Source: an uncultured Streptococcus sp.
Lineage (GTDB): Bacteria > Bacillota > Bacilli > Lactobacillales > Streptococcaceae
DNA: 13,801 nt
Direction of reading: 5' to 3'
Assembly: GCA_916048145.1 (NCBI GenBank)
Contig: CAJZGT010000018.1
Coordinates: forward strand, 1-13,801
Shown piece after piece: positions 1-6,819 of this stretch (the stretch's first letter is position 1; each line of letters opens with the position of its first letter). The notes below the pieces were generated by a model. The model was given only the letters and a program-made list of their open reading frames with translations. It was not told the origin of the DNA and did no database searches. The position numbers and the translations under genes are program-made.

Positions 1-20
1 TACGAAAATATTTTGTAGAG

Positions 21-50
21 AATCGAACCGCAAGGTTCGGTTTTCTTTCT
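21..50 (+). terminator. Rho-independent terminator of the upstream (unseen) gene
   Basis: The arms at 21-29 and 34-42 form a 9-bp stem with one T-G wobble, closed by a GCAA tetraloop (30-33). A T-rich tract runs through 41-50. It separates whatever precedes the window from the rsmD promoter. No coding frame belonging to the upstream gene can be recognised in bases 1-20. Confidence 0.8.
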
Positions 51-66
51 CTTTTCGCCCATAATT

Positions 67-75
67 TGGTATAAT
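67..75 (+). promoter_or_regulatory. Extended -10 promoter of rsmD, probably giving a leaderless mRNA
   Basis: A TG dinucleotide at 67-68 precedes a perfect TATAAT at 70-75. At the usual 16-18 bp upstream there is only T-rich sequence and no recognisable -35 box, which is common for streptococcal extended -10 promoters. The predicted transcription start is 82-83 and the rsmD ATG is at 83. There is no Shine-Dalgarno sequence between the -10 box and the ATG. Confidence 0.75.
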
Positions 76-82
76 AAACGGT

Positions 83-622
83 ATGAAAATCGTATCAGGA
101 ATCTATGGGGGACGTCCCCTCAAGACACTAGAAGGCAAGACGACAAGACCTACTTCGGATAAGGTTAGGGGAGCCATTTTTAACATGATTGGTCCCTACT
201 TTGAAGGGGGACGAGTCTTGGACCTTTATGCAGGTAGTGGTGGTTTATCTATCGAGGCAGTCTCACGTGGCATGTCCAGCGCTGTTTTGGTGGAGCGAGA
301 CCGTAAGGCTCAGGCTATCGTGGCTGAAAATATTCAGATGACCAAGGAAGTTGGAAAATTTCAACTCCTCAAGATGGATGCAGAAAGAGCATTGGAACAG
401 GTATCTGGGGAATTTGACCTCATTTTCTTAGACCCTCCTTATGCCAAGGAACAAATCGTAGCAGATATTGAAAAAATGGCTGAGAGAGAGCTTTTTTCTG
501 AAGATGTCATGGTCGTGTGTGAGACGGATAAAGCCGTTGAACTTCCAGAAGAAATTGCCTGTCTGGGCATCTGGAAGGAAAAGATTTATGGAATTAGTAA
601 GGTGACAGTCTATGTCAGATAA
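83..622 (+). CDS. rsmD: 16S rRNA (guanine(966)-N(2))-methyltransferase RsmD
   Basis: RsmD transfers a methyl group from S-adenosylmethionine to the N2 of G966 (E. coli numbering) in 16S rRNA of the assembling small ribosomal subunit, in the cytoplasm. The 179-aa length is typical. The N-terminus ([15 protein letters not shown]) matches the family, which supports the ATG at 83. The SAM-binding motif I (DLYAGSGG) is at residues 47-54 and the catalytic DPPY motif of N-methyltransferases is at 117-120. The gene lacks a ribosome binding site because the -10 box ends only seven bases upstream of the ATG, so it is probably translated from a leaderless message. Its last 11 bases overlap coaD, a neighbour pairing common in Firmicutes, which implies co-transcription and translational coupling. 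Confidence 0.95.
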   Translation: MKIVSGIYGGRPLKTLEGKTTRPTSDKVRGAIFNMIGPYFEGGRVLDLYAGSGGLSIEAVSRGMSSAVLVERDRKAQAIVAENIQMTKEVGKFQLLKMDAERALEQVSGEFDLIFLDPPYAKEQIVADIEKMAERELFSEDVMVVCETDKAVELPEEIACLGIWKEKIYGISKVTVYVR

Positions 623-1100
623 GATTGGCTTATTCACAGGCTCATTTGATCCGATGACAAATGGGCATCTGGATATCATTGAACGGGCTAGCAGACTCTT
701 TGATAAGCTATATGTCGGTATTTTTTTTAATCCCCACAAACAAGGATTTCTCCCTATCGAAAGTCGTAAACGGGGGCTAGAAAAGGCTGTGAAACATTTG
801 GAAAATGTTGCAGTCGTGTCTTCTCATGATGAATTGGTGGTCGATGTCGCAAAAAGACTGGGGGCTACTTGTCTAGTGCGTGGTTTGAGGAATGCAACGG
901 ATTTGCAATATGAAGCCAGTTTTGATTACTACAATCATCAGCTGTCTCCTGATATAGAGACCATTTATTTACATAGCCGACCTGAACATCTCTATCTCAG
1001 TTCATCCGGTGTTAGAGAGCTTTTGAAGTTTGGTCAGGATATTGCCTGCTATGTTCCCGAGAGTATTTTGGAGGAAATAAGAAATGAAAAAAAAGATTAG
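612..1100 (+). CDS. coaD: Phosphopantetheine adenylyltransferase (CoaD)
   Basis: CoaD joins ATP and 4'-phosphopantetheine to give dephospho-CoA and pyrophosphate, the penultimate step of coenzyme A synthesis. The 162-aa protein is the usual size for this hexameric cytoplasmic enzyme. The nucleotidyltransferase signature is visible as [10 protein letters not shown] at residues 10-19, with the (T/H)xGH motif at 16-19. Further family marks are [14 protein letters not shown] in the middle and the SSSGVRELL segment near residue 131. The ATG at 612 lies inside the end of rsmD in another frame, with AAGGTG about eight bases upstream as ribosome binding site. The 3' end overlaps the next gene by 17 bases, so the three genes form one compact operon. 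Confidence 0.95.
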   Translation: MSDKIGLFTGSFDPMTNGHLDIIERASRLFDKLYVGIFFNPHKQGFLPIESRKRGLEKAVKHLENVAVVSSHDELVVDVAKRLGATCLVRGLRNATDLQYEASFDYYNHQLSPDIETIYLHSRPEHLYLSSSGVRELLKFGQDIACYVPESILEEIRNEKKD

Positions 1101-2121
1101 ATGGCCCTTATATGTCATTGCGGCCTTGATTGTGACCTTCTTGGCATTTGTAGTGCCCTTGCCCTACTATATAGAAGTTCCAGGTGGTTCGGAAGATATT
1201 CGCCAAGTTCTCAAGGTCAATGATACGGAAGATAAGGAAGCTGGTGCCTATCAATTTGTTACGGTTGGTGTCCAGCACGCTACTTTAGCCCATATGATTT
1301 ATGCTTGGTTGACGCCTTTTACAGATATTCGTAGTGCCCAAGAGACTACAGGTGGCTCTTCTGATGTTGAATTTATGCGGATTAATCAATTCTACATGCA
1401 AACATCACAAAACATGGCCAAGTATCAAGGGCTAAAAACAGCTGGTAAGGATATTGAACTAAAATATCTTGGGGTTTATGTTTTGACTGTGACGGATAAT
1501 TCGACCTTTAAAGGGATTCTCAACATCTCTGATACGGTCACAGCAGTCAATGATCAAACCTTTGACAGTTCCAAAGATTTGATTGATTATGTCAATTCTC
1601 AAAAATTAGGGGACTCAGTCAAGGTAACTTATGAAGAGGATGGGCAAACCAAGTCTGCAGAAGGTAAGATTATTACTCTAGAAAATGGCAAAAATGGGAT
1701 TGGAATCGGCTTGATTGACCGTACAGAAGTAACCAGTGATGTCCCAATTCGCTTTTCAACAGCTGGTATCGGCGGACCAAGTGCAGGTCTCATGTTTAGT
1801 CTGGCCATCTATACCCAAATAGCTGACCCTGGCCTTCGTAATGGCCGTATTGTTGCTGGTACAGGTACCATTGACCGTGATGGTAATGTGGGGGACATTG
1901 GAGGTATCGATAAGAAAGTTGTAGCTTCGGCTAGAGAAGGTGCTGCTATTTTCTTTGCCCCTGATAACCCTGTTAGCGAAGAAGAACAAAAAGCGCATCC
2001 TGATGCGAAAAATAACTACCAAACAGCCCTAGAAGCAGCCAAAACAATTAAGACAGATATGAAAATTGTGCCAGTTAAAACCCTACAAGATGCAATTGAT
2101 TACTTGAAAAACAATCCCTAG
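1084..2121 (+). CDS. sepM: SepM-like PDZ / Lon-type (S16) serine peptidase
   Basis: This is a membrane-anchored protease of the YlbL/SepM family. Residues 7-27 form a single N-terminal transmembrane segment, so the bulk should lie outside the cell. A PDZ domain covers roughly residues 125-200, followed by a Lon-type proteolytic domain at about 215-345. The Ser-Lys dyad is visible as GPSAG with Ser233 and GGIDKK, where Lys278 aligns with the Lon catalytic lysine. In S. mutans the named member SepM trims competence-stimulating peptide at the cell surface; applying that role here is inference, because mitis-group pheromones differ. GGAGG at 1070-1074 lies nine bases before the ATG, inside the end of coaD. 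The coaD - PDZ protease order is widely conserved in Firmicutes. The symbol is by family resemblance. Confidence 0.85.
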   Translation: MKKKIRWPLYVIAALIVTFLAFVVPLPYYIEVPGGSEDIRQVLKVNDTEDKEAGAYQFVTVGVQHATLAHMIYAWLTPFTDIRSAQETTGGSSDVEFMRINQFYMQTSQNMAKYQGLKTAGKDIELKYLGVYVLTVTDNSTFKGILNISDTVTAVNDQTFDSSKDLIDYVNSQKLGDSVKVTYEEDGQTKSAEGKIITLENGKNGIGIGLIDRTEVTSDVPIRFSTAGIGGPSAGLMFSLAIYTQIADPGLRNGRIVAGTGTIDRDGNVGDIGGIDKKVVASAREGAAIFFAPDNPVSEEEQKAHPDAKNNYQTALEAAKTIKTDMKIVPVKTLQDAIDYLKNNP

Positions 2122-2163
2122 TTTTTGAGTGAAGTTTCCAAACTAGCGCACAAACAGAGAAGA

Positions 2164-2172
2164 TGGTATAAT
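2164..2172 (+). promoter_or_regulatory. Extended -10 promoter of the DUF1146-murA-epuA-endA cluster, probably leaderless
   Basis: TG at 2164-2165 precedes a perfect TATAAT at 2167-2172, with no recognisable -35 box. The predicted start, seven bases past the -10 end, is 2179, exactly the A of the ATG of the small membrane protein gene. The ten bases TGGTATAATA (2164-2173) are identical to the rsmD promoter at 67-76. I see no terminator between the protease gene and this promoter, so read-through from the upstream operon is also possible. Confidence 0.7.
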
Positions 2173-2178
2173 AGTCAA

Positions 2179-2409
2179 ATGGTTCAATTATTATTCACTC
2201 TAAGCAGTCACATGCTCTTTATTTATGTGAGTTTTTACCTTTTAAAGAATCTTGTTAGATGGGAAAAAGTCTTAAAAGTGACAGCTGAGAACACAGGAAA
2301 AGTTCGTTTACTAGTAGCCTTTTTTAGCATTGTAATGGGCTACATCATGAGTTCTTTCTTTATCAGCCTATATCAGTTGTGGCAAGAAGCGCTTAGAGGA
2401 TTATTATAA
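2179..2409 (+). CDS. Small DUF1146 (YwzB-like) membrane protein
   Basis: This encodes a 76-aa integral membrane protein of unknown function resembling the DUF1146/YwzB family, which typically sits just upstream of murA in Firmicutes. Two hydrophobic segments are visible, at about residues 5-22 and 43-64, separated by a basic stretch ([11 protein letters not shown]) that probably faces the cytoplasm. The frame is open upstream to a TTG at 2125. I prefer the ATG at 2179 because a perfect extended -10 promoter lies inside that extra stretch, the extra 18 residues are polar and unlike the family, and 76 aa is the usual family length. No Shine-Dalgarno sequence precedes 2179, so the gene appears leaderless. 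murA follows after 23 bases. Confidence 0.8.
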   Translation: MVQLLFTLSSHMLFIYVSFYLLKNLVRWEKVLKVTAENTGKVRLLVAFFSIVMGYIMSSFFISLYQLWQEALRGLL

Positions 2410-2432
2410 AATCAAAAGTAAAGGAAATAAGT

Positions 2433-3702
2433 ATGGAAAAAATTGTGGTTCAAGGTGGCGATAATCGTCTGGTAGGAAGTGTTACGATCGAAGGAGCAAA
2501 GAATGCAGTCTTGCCCTTGTTGGCAGCGACTATTCTAGCAAGTGAAGGAAAGACCGTCTTGCAGAATGTTCCTATCTTGTCAGATGTTTTCACCATGAAT
2601 CAGGTGGTTCGTGGTTTGAATGCCAAGGTGGATTTTAATGAAAAAGCTCATCTTGTCGAGGTGGACGCGACTGGCGATATCACTGAGGAAGCTCCTTACA
2701 AGTATGTCAGCAAGATGCGCGCCTCTATCGTTGTCTTGGGACCAATTCTTGCCCGTGTAGGTCATGCCAAGGTATCCATGCCAGGTGGTTGTACGATTGG
2801 TAGCCGCCCTATTGATCTTCATTTAAAAGGTCTGGAAGCTATGGGGGCTAAGATTAGTCAGACAGCTGGTTATATTGAAGCCAAGGCTGATCGCTTACAT
2901 GGAGCTCATATCTACATGGACTTCCCAAGTGTTGGTGCTACTCAGAACTTGATGATGGCAGCGACCCTGGCTGATGGTGTGACAGTGATTGAAAATGCTG
3001 CGCGTGAGCCTGAGATTGTGGACCTAGCCATTCTCCTCAATGAAATGGGAGCCAAGGTTAAGGGTGCTGGTACAGAGACCATTACCGTTACCGGTGTTGA
3101 GAAACTTCATGGTACGACTCACAATGTAGTCCAAGACCGTATCGAAGCAGGAACCTTTATGGTAGCTGCTGCCATGACTGGTGGTGATGTCTTGGTTAAA
3201 GACGCTGTTTGGGAGCACAACCGTCCCTTGATTGCCAAATTGCTTGAAATGGGAGTGGAAGTGATAGAGGAGACTGAAGGAATTCGAGTTCGCTCTCAAC
3301 TAGAAAATCTAAAAGCTGTTCATGTGAAAACCTTGCCCCACCCAGGATTTCCAACGGATATGCAGGCTCAATTTACAGCCTTGATGACCGTCGCAAAAGG
3401 GGAATCAACTATGGTGGAGACAGTTTTCGAAAATCGTTTCCAACATCTAGAAGAAATGCGTCGCATGGGCTTGCATTCTGAGATTATCCGTGATACAGCT
3501 CGTATTGTTGGTGGACAGCCTTTGCAGGGAGCAGAAGTTCTTTCAACTGACCTTCGTGCCAGTGCTGCCTTGATTTTGACAGGTTTGGTAGCACAAGGAG
3601 AAACTGTAGTTGGTAAATTGGTTCACTTGGATAGAGGTTACTACCGTTTCCATGAGAAGTTGGCGCAGCTAGGTGCTAAGATTCAGCGGATTGAGGCAAG
3701 TG

Positions 3703-3716
<14 letters not shown>
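2433..3716 (+). CDS. murA: UDP-N-acetylglucosamine 1-carboxyvinyltransferase (MurA family)
   Basis: MurA transfers the enolpyruvyl group of phosphoenolpyruvate to UDP-N-acetylglucosamine, the first committed cytoplasmic step of peptidoglycan synthesis, and is the fosfomycin target. The 427-aa length is normal. GAKNAVLP near the N-terminus carries the conserved Lys23. The catalytic cysteine is Cys120 in [10 protein letters not shown], so a fosfomycin-sensitive active site is expected. The ribosome binding site is AAAGGAAA at about 2420-2427. Streptococci carry two MurA paralogues; the copy beside epuA/endA is, from memory of pneumococcal annotation, the one also called MurZ, but the sequence alone cannot settle which is dominant here. 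The C-terminal tail is acidic (EASDEDE) and its codons overlap the start of epuA. Confidence 0.95.
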
Positions 3717-4760
<1,044 letters not shown>

Positions 4761-4771
4761 AAGATTACATA

Positions 4772-4810
4772 AACTCCTATGTCACTTGTAGATGTAGGAG
4801 TTCTTCTTTT
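4772..4810 (+). terminator. Rho-independent terminator of endA
   Basis: A perfect 8-bp stem (4772-4779 AACTCCTA with 4795-4802 TAGGAGTT) encloses a 15-base loop and is followed by the T-rich tract at 4801-4810. It begins 12 bases after the endA stop codon. Confidence 0.75.
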
Positions 4811-4874
4811 ACTAGTTTCAGCAGGGCTAGAATAGGTACTAAGAAAAAAATAATATGTACTGGACTAGATTTTG

Positions 4875-4908
4875 TGATATAATAAAGGATAAGATACTAT
4901 TTTAGGAG
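4875..4908 (+). promoter_or_regulatory. Promoter and ribosome binding site of the CBS-domain gene
   Basis: An extended -10 element (TG at 4875-4876, TATAAT at 4878-4883) has no clear -35 box. The predicted transcription start is about 4890, giving a conventional leader of roughly 26 bases with AGGAG at 4904-4908, seven bases before the ATG at 4916. Unlike the rsmD and DUF1146 promoters in this window, this one is normally spaced from its gene. Confidence 0.7.
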
Positions 4909-4915
4909 AAGAACT

Positions 4916-6247
4916 ATGGAAGACCCAAGTAGTCAGAATTTGTTGCTACAATTTGTTTTGTTGTTTATCTTGACAGTGTTAAATGCTTTTTTCTCAGCCA
5001 CAGAAATGGCCATGGTTTCACTTAACCGTGCGCGGGTTGAACAAAAGGCAGAAGAAGGAGATAGACGCTATATCCGTCTGCTGAGGGTACTAGAAAATCC
5101 TAACCACTTTTTATCAACCATTCAAGTAGGGATTACCCTGATTACGATCTTATCAGGGGCGAGTTTGGCAGACACTCTGGGACGAGAAATTGCATCTTGG
5201 CTTGGAAATGGCGAAACAGCTTATGCCGTTGCAAGTTTTCTGTCTTTAGCATTTTTGACTTATATTTCCATCGTTTTTGGGGAATTGTATCCTAAGAGAA
5301 TCGCTCTTAATCTAAAGGATGCCTTGGCGATTCGTACAGCGCCAGTTATCATTGGGTTGGGGAAACTAGTTAGTCCCTTTGTTTGGCTCTTATCTGCATC
5401 TACCAATCTCTTGAGTCGCTTGACTCCGATGACCTTTGACGATGCTGACGAAAAAATGACCCGTGATGAAATTGAGTACATGTTGACAAATAGTGAAGAA
5501 ACACTAGATGCTGATGAAATTGAGATGTTACAAGGGATCTTTTCACTGGACGAATTAATGGCTAGAGAAGTCATGGTTCCTCGAACAGATGCCTTTATGG
5601 TAGATATTCAGGATGATAGTCAAACCATCATCCAAAGTATTTTAAAACAAAACTTCTCCCGTATACCTGTCTATGATGGGGATAAGGACAATGTGATTGG
5701 GATCATTCACACCAAGAGTCTCCTTAAGGCGGGTTTTGTGGACGGTTTTGACAATATTGTTTGGAAGAAAATCTTACAAGATCCACTCTTTGTTCCTGAA
5801 ACTATTTTTGTGGATGACTTGTTAAAAGAATTGCGTAATACCCAAAGACAAATGGCAATCTTGCTAGATGAATACGGTGGGATGGCTGGTTTGGTGACTC
5901 TGGAAGACCTCTTAGAGGAAATCGTTGGGGAAATCGATGATGAAACGGACAAAGCAGCAATAGATGTTCATCAGATTGGCGATGATACTTACATTGTTCA
6001 AGGTACCATGAATCTCAATGATTTTAATAGCTACTTTGATGTTGAGCTGGAAAGTGATGACGTTGATACCATCGCTGGTTATTATTTGACAGGAATTGGG
6101 AGTATTCCAACGACTGAGAAACTCAGCTATGAATTGGTCAGCCAAAACAAACAGCTTATCCTAACCAATGATAAAGTGAAAAATGGACGTGTTACCAAAG
6201 TAAAAGTCCAAATTACCGAAGTTGAAATAGAAGAAGAAACAGAGTAA
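4916..6247 (+). CDS. CNNM/CorC-HlyC family membrane protein with tandem CBS domains
   Basis: This is a 443-aa membrane protein of the family often annotated 'hemolysin' or TlyC/CorC. Well-studied members (MpfA in Staphylococcus, CorC/CNNM elsewhere) export or regulate Mg2+ or other divalent cations, so cation efflux is the likely role and haemolysis is not supported. The CNNM (DUF21) transmembrane domain covers about residues 8-195, with the acidic NAFFSATEMAM helix at 23-33 and the GELYPKRIA motif at 122-130. Two CBS domains follow (about 215-275 and 280-340); the second ends in the hallmark DEYGGMAGLVTLEDLLEEIVGEI. A CorC_HlyC C-terminal domain occupies about 350-437, before an acidic tail. 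The gene stands alone between its own promoter and terminator. Confidence 0.9.
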   Translation: MEDPSSQNLLLQFVLLFILTVLNAFFSATEMAMVSLNRARVEQKAEEGDRRYIRLLRVLENPNHFLSTIQVGITLITILSGASLADTLGREIASWLGNGETAYAVASFLSLAFLTYISIVFGELYPKRIALNLKDALAIRTAPVIIGLGKLVSPFVWLLSASTNLLSRLTPMTFDDADEKMTRDEIEYMLTNSEETLDADEIEMLQGIFSLDELMAREVMVPRTDAFMVDIQDDSQTIIQSILKQNFSRIPVYDGDKDNVIGIIHTKSLLKAGFVDGFDNIVWKKILQDPLFVPETIFVDDLLKELRNTQRQMAILLDEYGGMAGLVTLEDLLEEIVGEIDDETDKAAIDVHQIGDDTYIVQGTMNLNDFNSYFDVELESDDVDTIAGYYLTGIGSIPTTEKLSYELVSQNKQLILTNDKVKNGRVTKVKVQITEVEIEEETE

Positions 6248-6254
6248 ACTAGAG

Positions 6255-6286
6255 GCTTTTGTCACCATGCGTGACAAAGCTTTTTT
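6255..6286 (+). terminator. Rho-independent terminator of the CBS-domain gene
   Basis: Arms at 6255-6265 (GCTTTTGTCAC) and 6271-6280 (GTGACAAAGC) pair over 10 bp with one bulged T and a 5-base loop, followed by six T residues at 6281-6286. It starts eight bases after the stop codon. Confidence 0.9.
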
Positions 6287-6387
6287 CAGTTGATTTCGAA
6301 AGGGAATTGTGTCCTCGAAAAAACTCAGCTCCAAACTTGCTCCAAAAGTTCTTTAAATCTATCCTTTAATTATTTGAAGAAAAAGAA
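6287..6387. other. Short intergenic stretch without a recognised gene
   Basis: This is about 100 bases between two terminators. It holds no open frame with a plausible ribosome binding site and no match I recognise to pneumococcal BOX, RUP or SPRITE repeats. The only structure seen is a short inverted pair TTTCGA / TCGAAA around 6294-6320, too short to call. Confidence 0.4.
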
Positions 6388-6409
6388 AAAAGCCCTTTAA
6401 ATTGGGCTT
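6385..6409 (-). terminator. Rho-independent terminator of the tRNA-Cys transcript (minus strand)
   Basis: AAAGCCC (6388-6394) pairs with GGGCTTT (6403-6409) around an 8-base loop. On the minus strand the stem is followed by a long T-rich run (complement of the A-rich 6367-6390). This is the correct polarity for ending the tRNA-Cys transcript about 37 bases beyond the tRNA. Confidence 0.8.
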
Positions 6410-6422
6410 TCTATTCATTTGC

Positions 6423-6440
6423 AACTTGATAAATCAAGTT
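6423..6440 (-). repeat. 18-bp near-perfect palindrome downstream of tRNA-Cys
   Basis: AACTTGAT (6423-6430) and ATCAAGTT (6433-6440) are exact inverted repeats separated by two bases. The palindrome lies five bases past the tRNA discriminator base on the minus strand, between the tRNA and its terminator. It may fold in the pre-tRNA trailer and influence 3' maturation; that role is inference. Confidence 0.5.
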
Positions 6441-6445
6441 ATAGA

Positions 6446-6516
6446 AGGCGGTAGACGGATTTGAACCGACGATCAAGCTTTTGCAGAGCCGTGCCTTACC
6501 ACTTGGCTATACCGCC
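6446..6516 (-). tRNA. tRNA-Cys (anticodon GCA)
   Basis: The minus strand gives a full 71-nt cloverleaf. The acceptor arms GGCGGTA and TACCGCC pair over 7 bp, the D arm contains AGCCAAGTGGTAAGGC, the anticodon loop is CTGCAAA with anticodon GCA, and the T arm contains GGTTCAAATCC. The discriminator is U, as expected for tRNA-Cys and required by cysteinyl-tRNA synthetase. CCA is not encoded (the next bases are TCT), so it must be added after transcription. The gene stands alone, with its own promoter and terminator. Confidence 0.97.
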
Positions 6517-6528
6517 ATAACTCTTACT

Positions 6529-6557
6529 ATTATACCTTGAAAATTTCTCTACGTCAA
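6529..6557 (-). promoter_or_regulatory. Promoter of tRNA-Cys (minus strand)
   Basis: Reading the minus strand, TTGACG (6557-6552) and TATAAT (6534-6529) are separated by exactly 17 bp, close to a perfect sigma-A promoter. Transcription should start near 6522, about six bases before the mature tRNA 5' end at 6516. The promoter diverges from the ami regulatory region. Confidence 0.85.
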
Positions 6558-6580
6558 TAGTTTCTTAATCAAAAAAATAG

Positions 6581-6609
6581 TTTACAAAAATGAGTTTTAT
6601 GTCTATAAA
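6581..6609 (+). promoter_or_regulatory. Candidate distal promoter facing ami
   Basis: TTTACA (6581-6586), a 17-bp spacer and TATAAA (6604-6609) would start a transcript near 6616, about 200 bases before amiA. The region is very AT-rich, so chance matches are likely; support is limited to the box matches and exact spacing. Confidence 0.35.
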
Positions 6610-6663
6610 TAAAAATGTAAGGAAAGTATGAATTTAAAGGTTTTTAGGTAGCTATTTAGAGTA

Positions 6664-6691
6664 ACTTTTTCATGAAATGAGATGAAAAAGT
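6664..6691. repeat. 10-bp perfect inverted repeat upstream of amiA
   Basis: ACTTTTTCAT (6664-6673) and ATGAAAAAGT (6682-6691) are exact inverted copies around an 8-base spacer. No T tract follows on the plus strand, so it is not a standard terminator for rightward transcription. It ends nine bases before a consensus TTGACA at 6700, a position where a dimeric regulator could bind, or it could be a hairpin in an RNA made from the distal promoter. Confidence 0.5.
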
Positions 6692-6699
6692 GAAAAAAC

Positions 6700-6727
6700 T
6701 TGACAAATAAAATTTTTTTGGTAGAAA
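6700..6727 (+). promoter_or_regulatory. Candidate second ami promoter
   Basis: A consensus -35 TTGACA (6700-6705) lies 16 bp before TAGAAA (6722-6727), preceded by TGG as an extended -10 motif. The -10 box is poor, so this may be a weak or regulated tandem promoter. A transcript from it would run through the CodY-like site at 6736-6750. Confidence 0.4.
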
Positions 6728-6735
6728 TACGCCTA

Positions 6736-6750
6736 AATATTCTGAAAATT
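6736..6750 (+). promoter_or_regulatory. Predicted CodY operator upstream of the ami operon
   Basis: The 15-mer AATATTCTGAAAATT matches the CodY consensus AATTTTCWGAAAATT at 14 of 15 positions (A for T at position 4). It ends two bases before the -35 box of the main ami promoter, so bound CodY could hinder RNA polymerase. CodY is the branched-chain-amino-acid-responsive repressor of low-GC Gram-positives, and peptide transporters are classic targets. Binding here is predicted, not shown. Confidence 0.75.
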
Positions 6751-6752
6751 CG

Positions 6753-6781
6753 TTTACTTTTTAGAAGATATATGTTATAAT
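6753..6781 (+). promoter_or_regulatory. Main promoter of the ami operon
   Basis: TTTACT (6753-6758), a 17-bp spacer and a perfect TATAAT (6776-6781), with TG at 6773-6774 as an extended -10 element. The predicted transcription start is 6788-6789. The amiA ribosome binding site AGGAG is at 6807-6811 and the ATG at 6820, giving a leader of about 31 bases. Confidence 0.85.
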
Positions 6782-6819
6782 TTCCAATATGCTAAAATTT
6801 TTCAATAGGAGTTACAAAC

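Noticed and set aside
1..8. TACGAAAA at the left edge, resembling the ComX box TACGAATA.
   Set aside because: One mismatch, no visible upstream context, and it lies before a terminator with no competence gene downstream in its transcript; a chance match is more likely.
2125..2178. N-terminal extension of the DUF1146 protein from a TTG start at 2125.
   Set aside because: It has no ribosome binding site, contains a perfect extended -10 promoter, and makes the protein longer than the family.
3673..3702. GTG start at 3673 giving a 74-aa EpuA.
   Set aside because: No Shine-Dalgarno sequence stands before it; GAGG at 3693-3696 is correctly placed for the ATG at 3703, and the extra residues do not look like EpuA.
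4916..6247. Haemolysin activity for the CBS-domain protein, as often annotated.
   Set aside because: Domain content is CNNM-CBS-CorC, a cation transporter family; nothing in the sequence supports a cytolysin.
6287..6387. Possible BOX/RUP-type repeat or mobile remnant between the CBS gene terminator and the tRNA terminator.
   Set aside because: No recognisable match to those elements and no flanking direct repeats; the only inverted pair is six bases.
6446..6516. tRNA-Cys as an integration site of a genomic island.
   Set aside because: No integrase gene, no duplicated tRNA 3' end and no compositional shift are visible within the window; flanking genes are ordinary core genes.
6640..6660. CiaR-type direct repeat (TTTAAG-N5-TTTAAG) near the ami upstream region.
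   Set aside because: Only one half-site is approximated and the second is poor; spacing does not fit.
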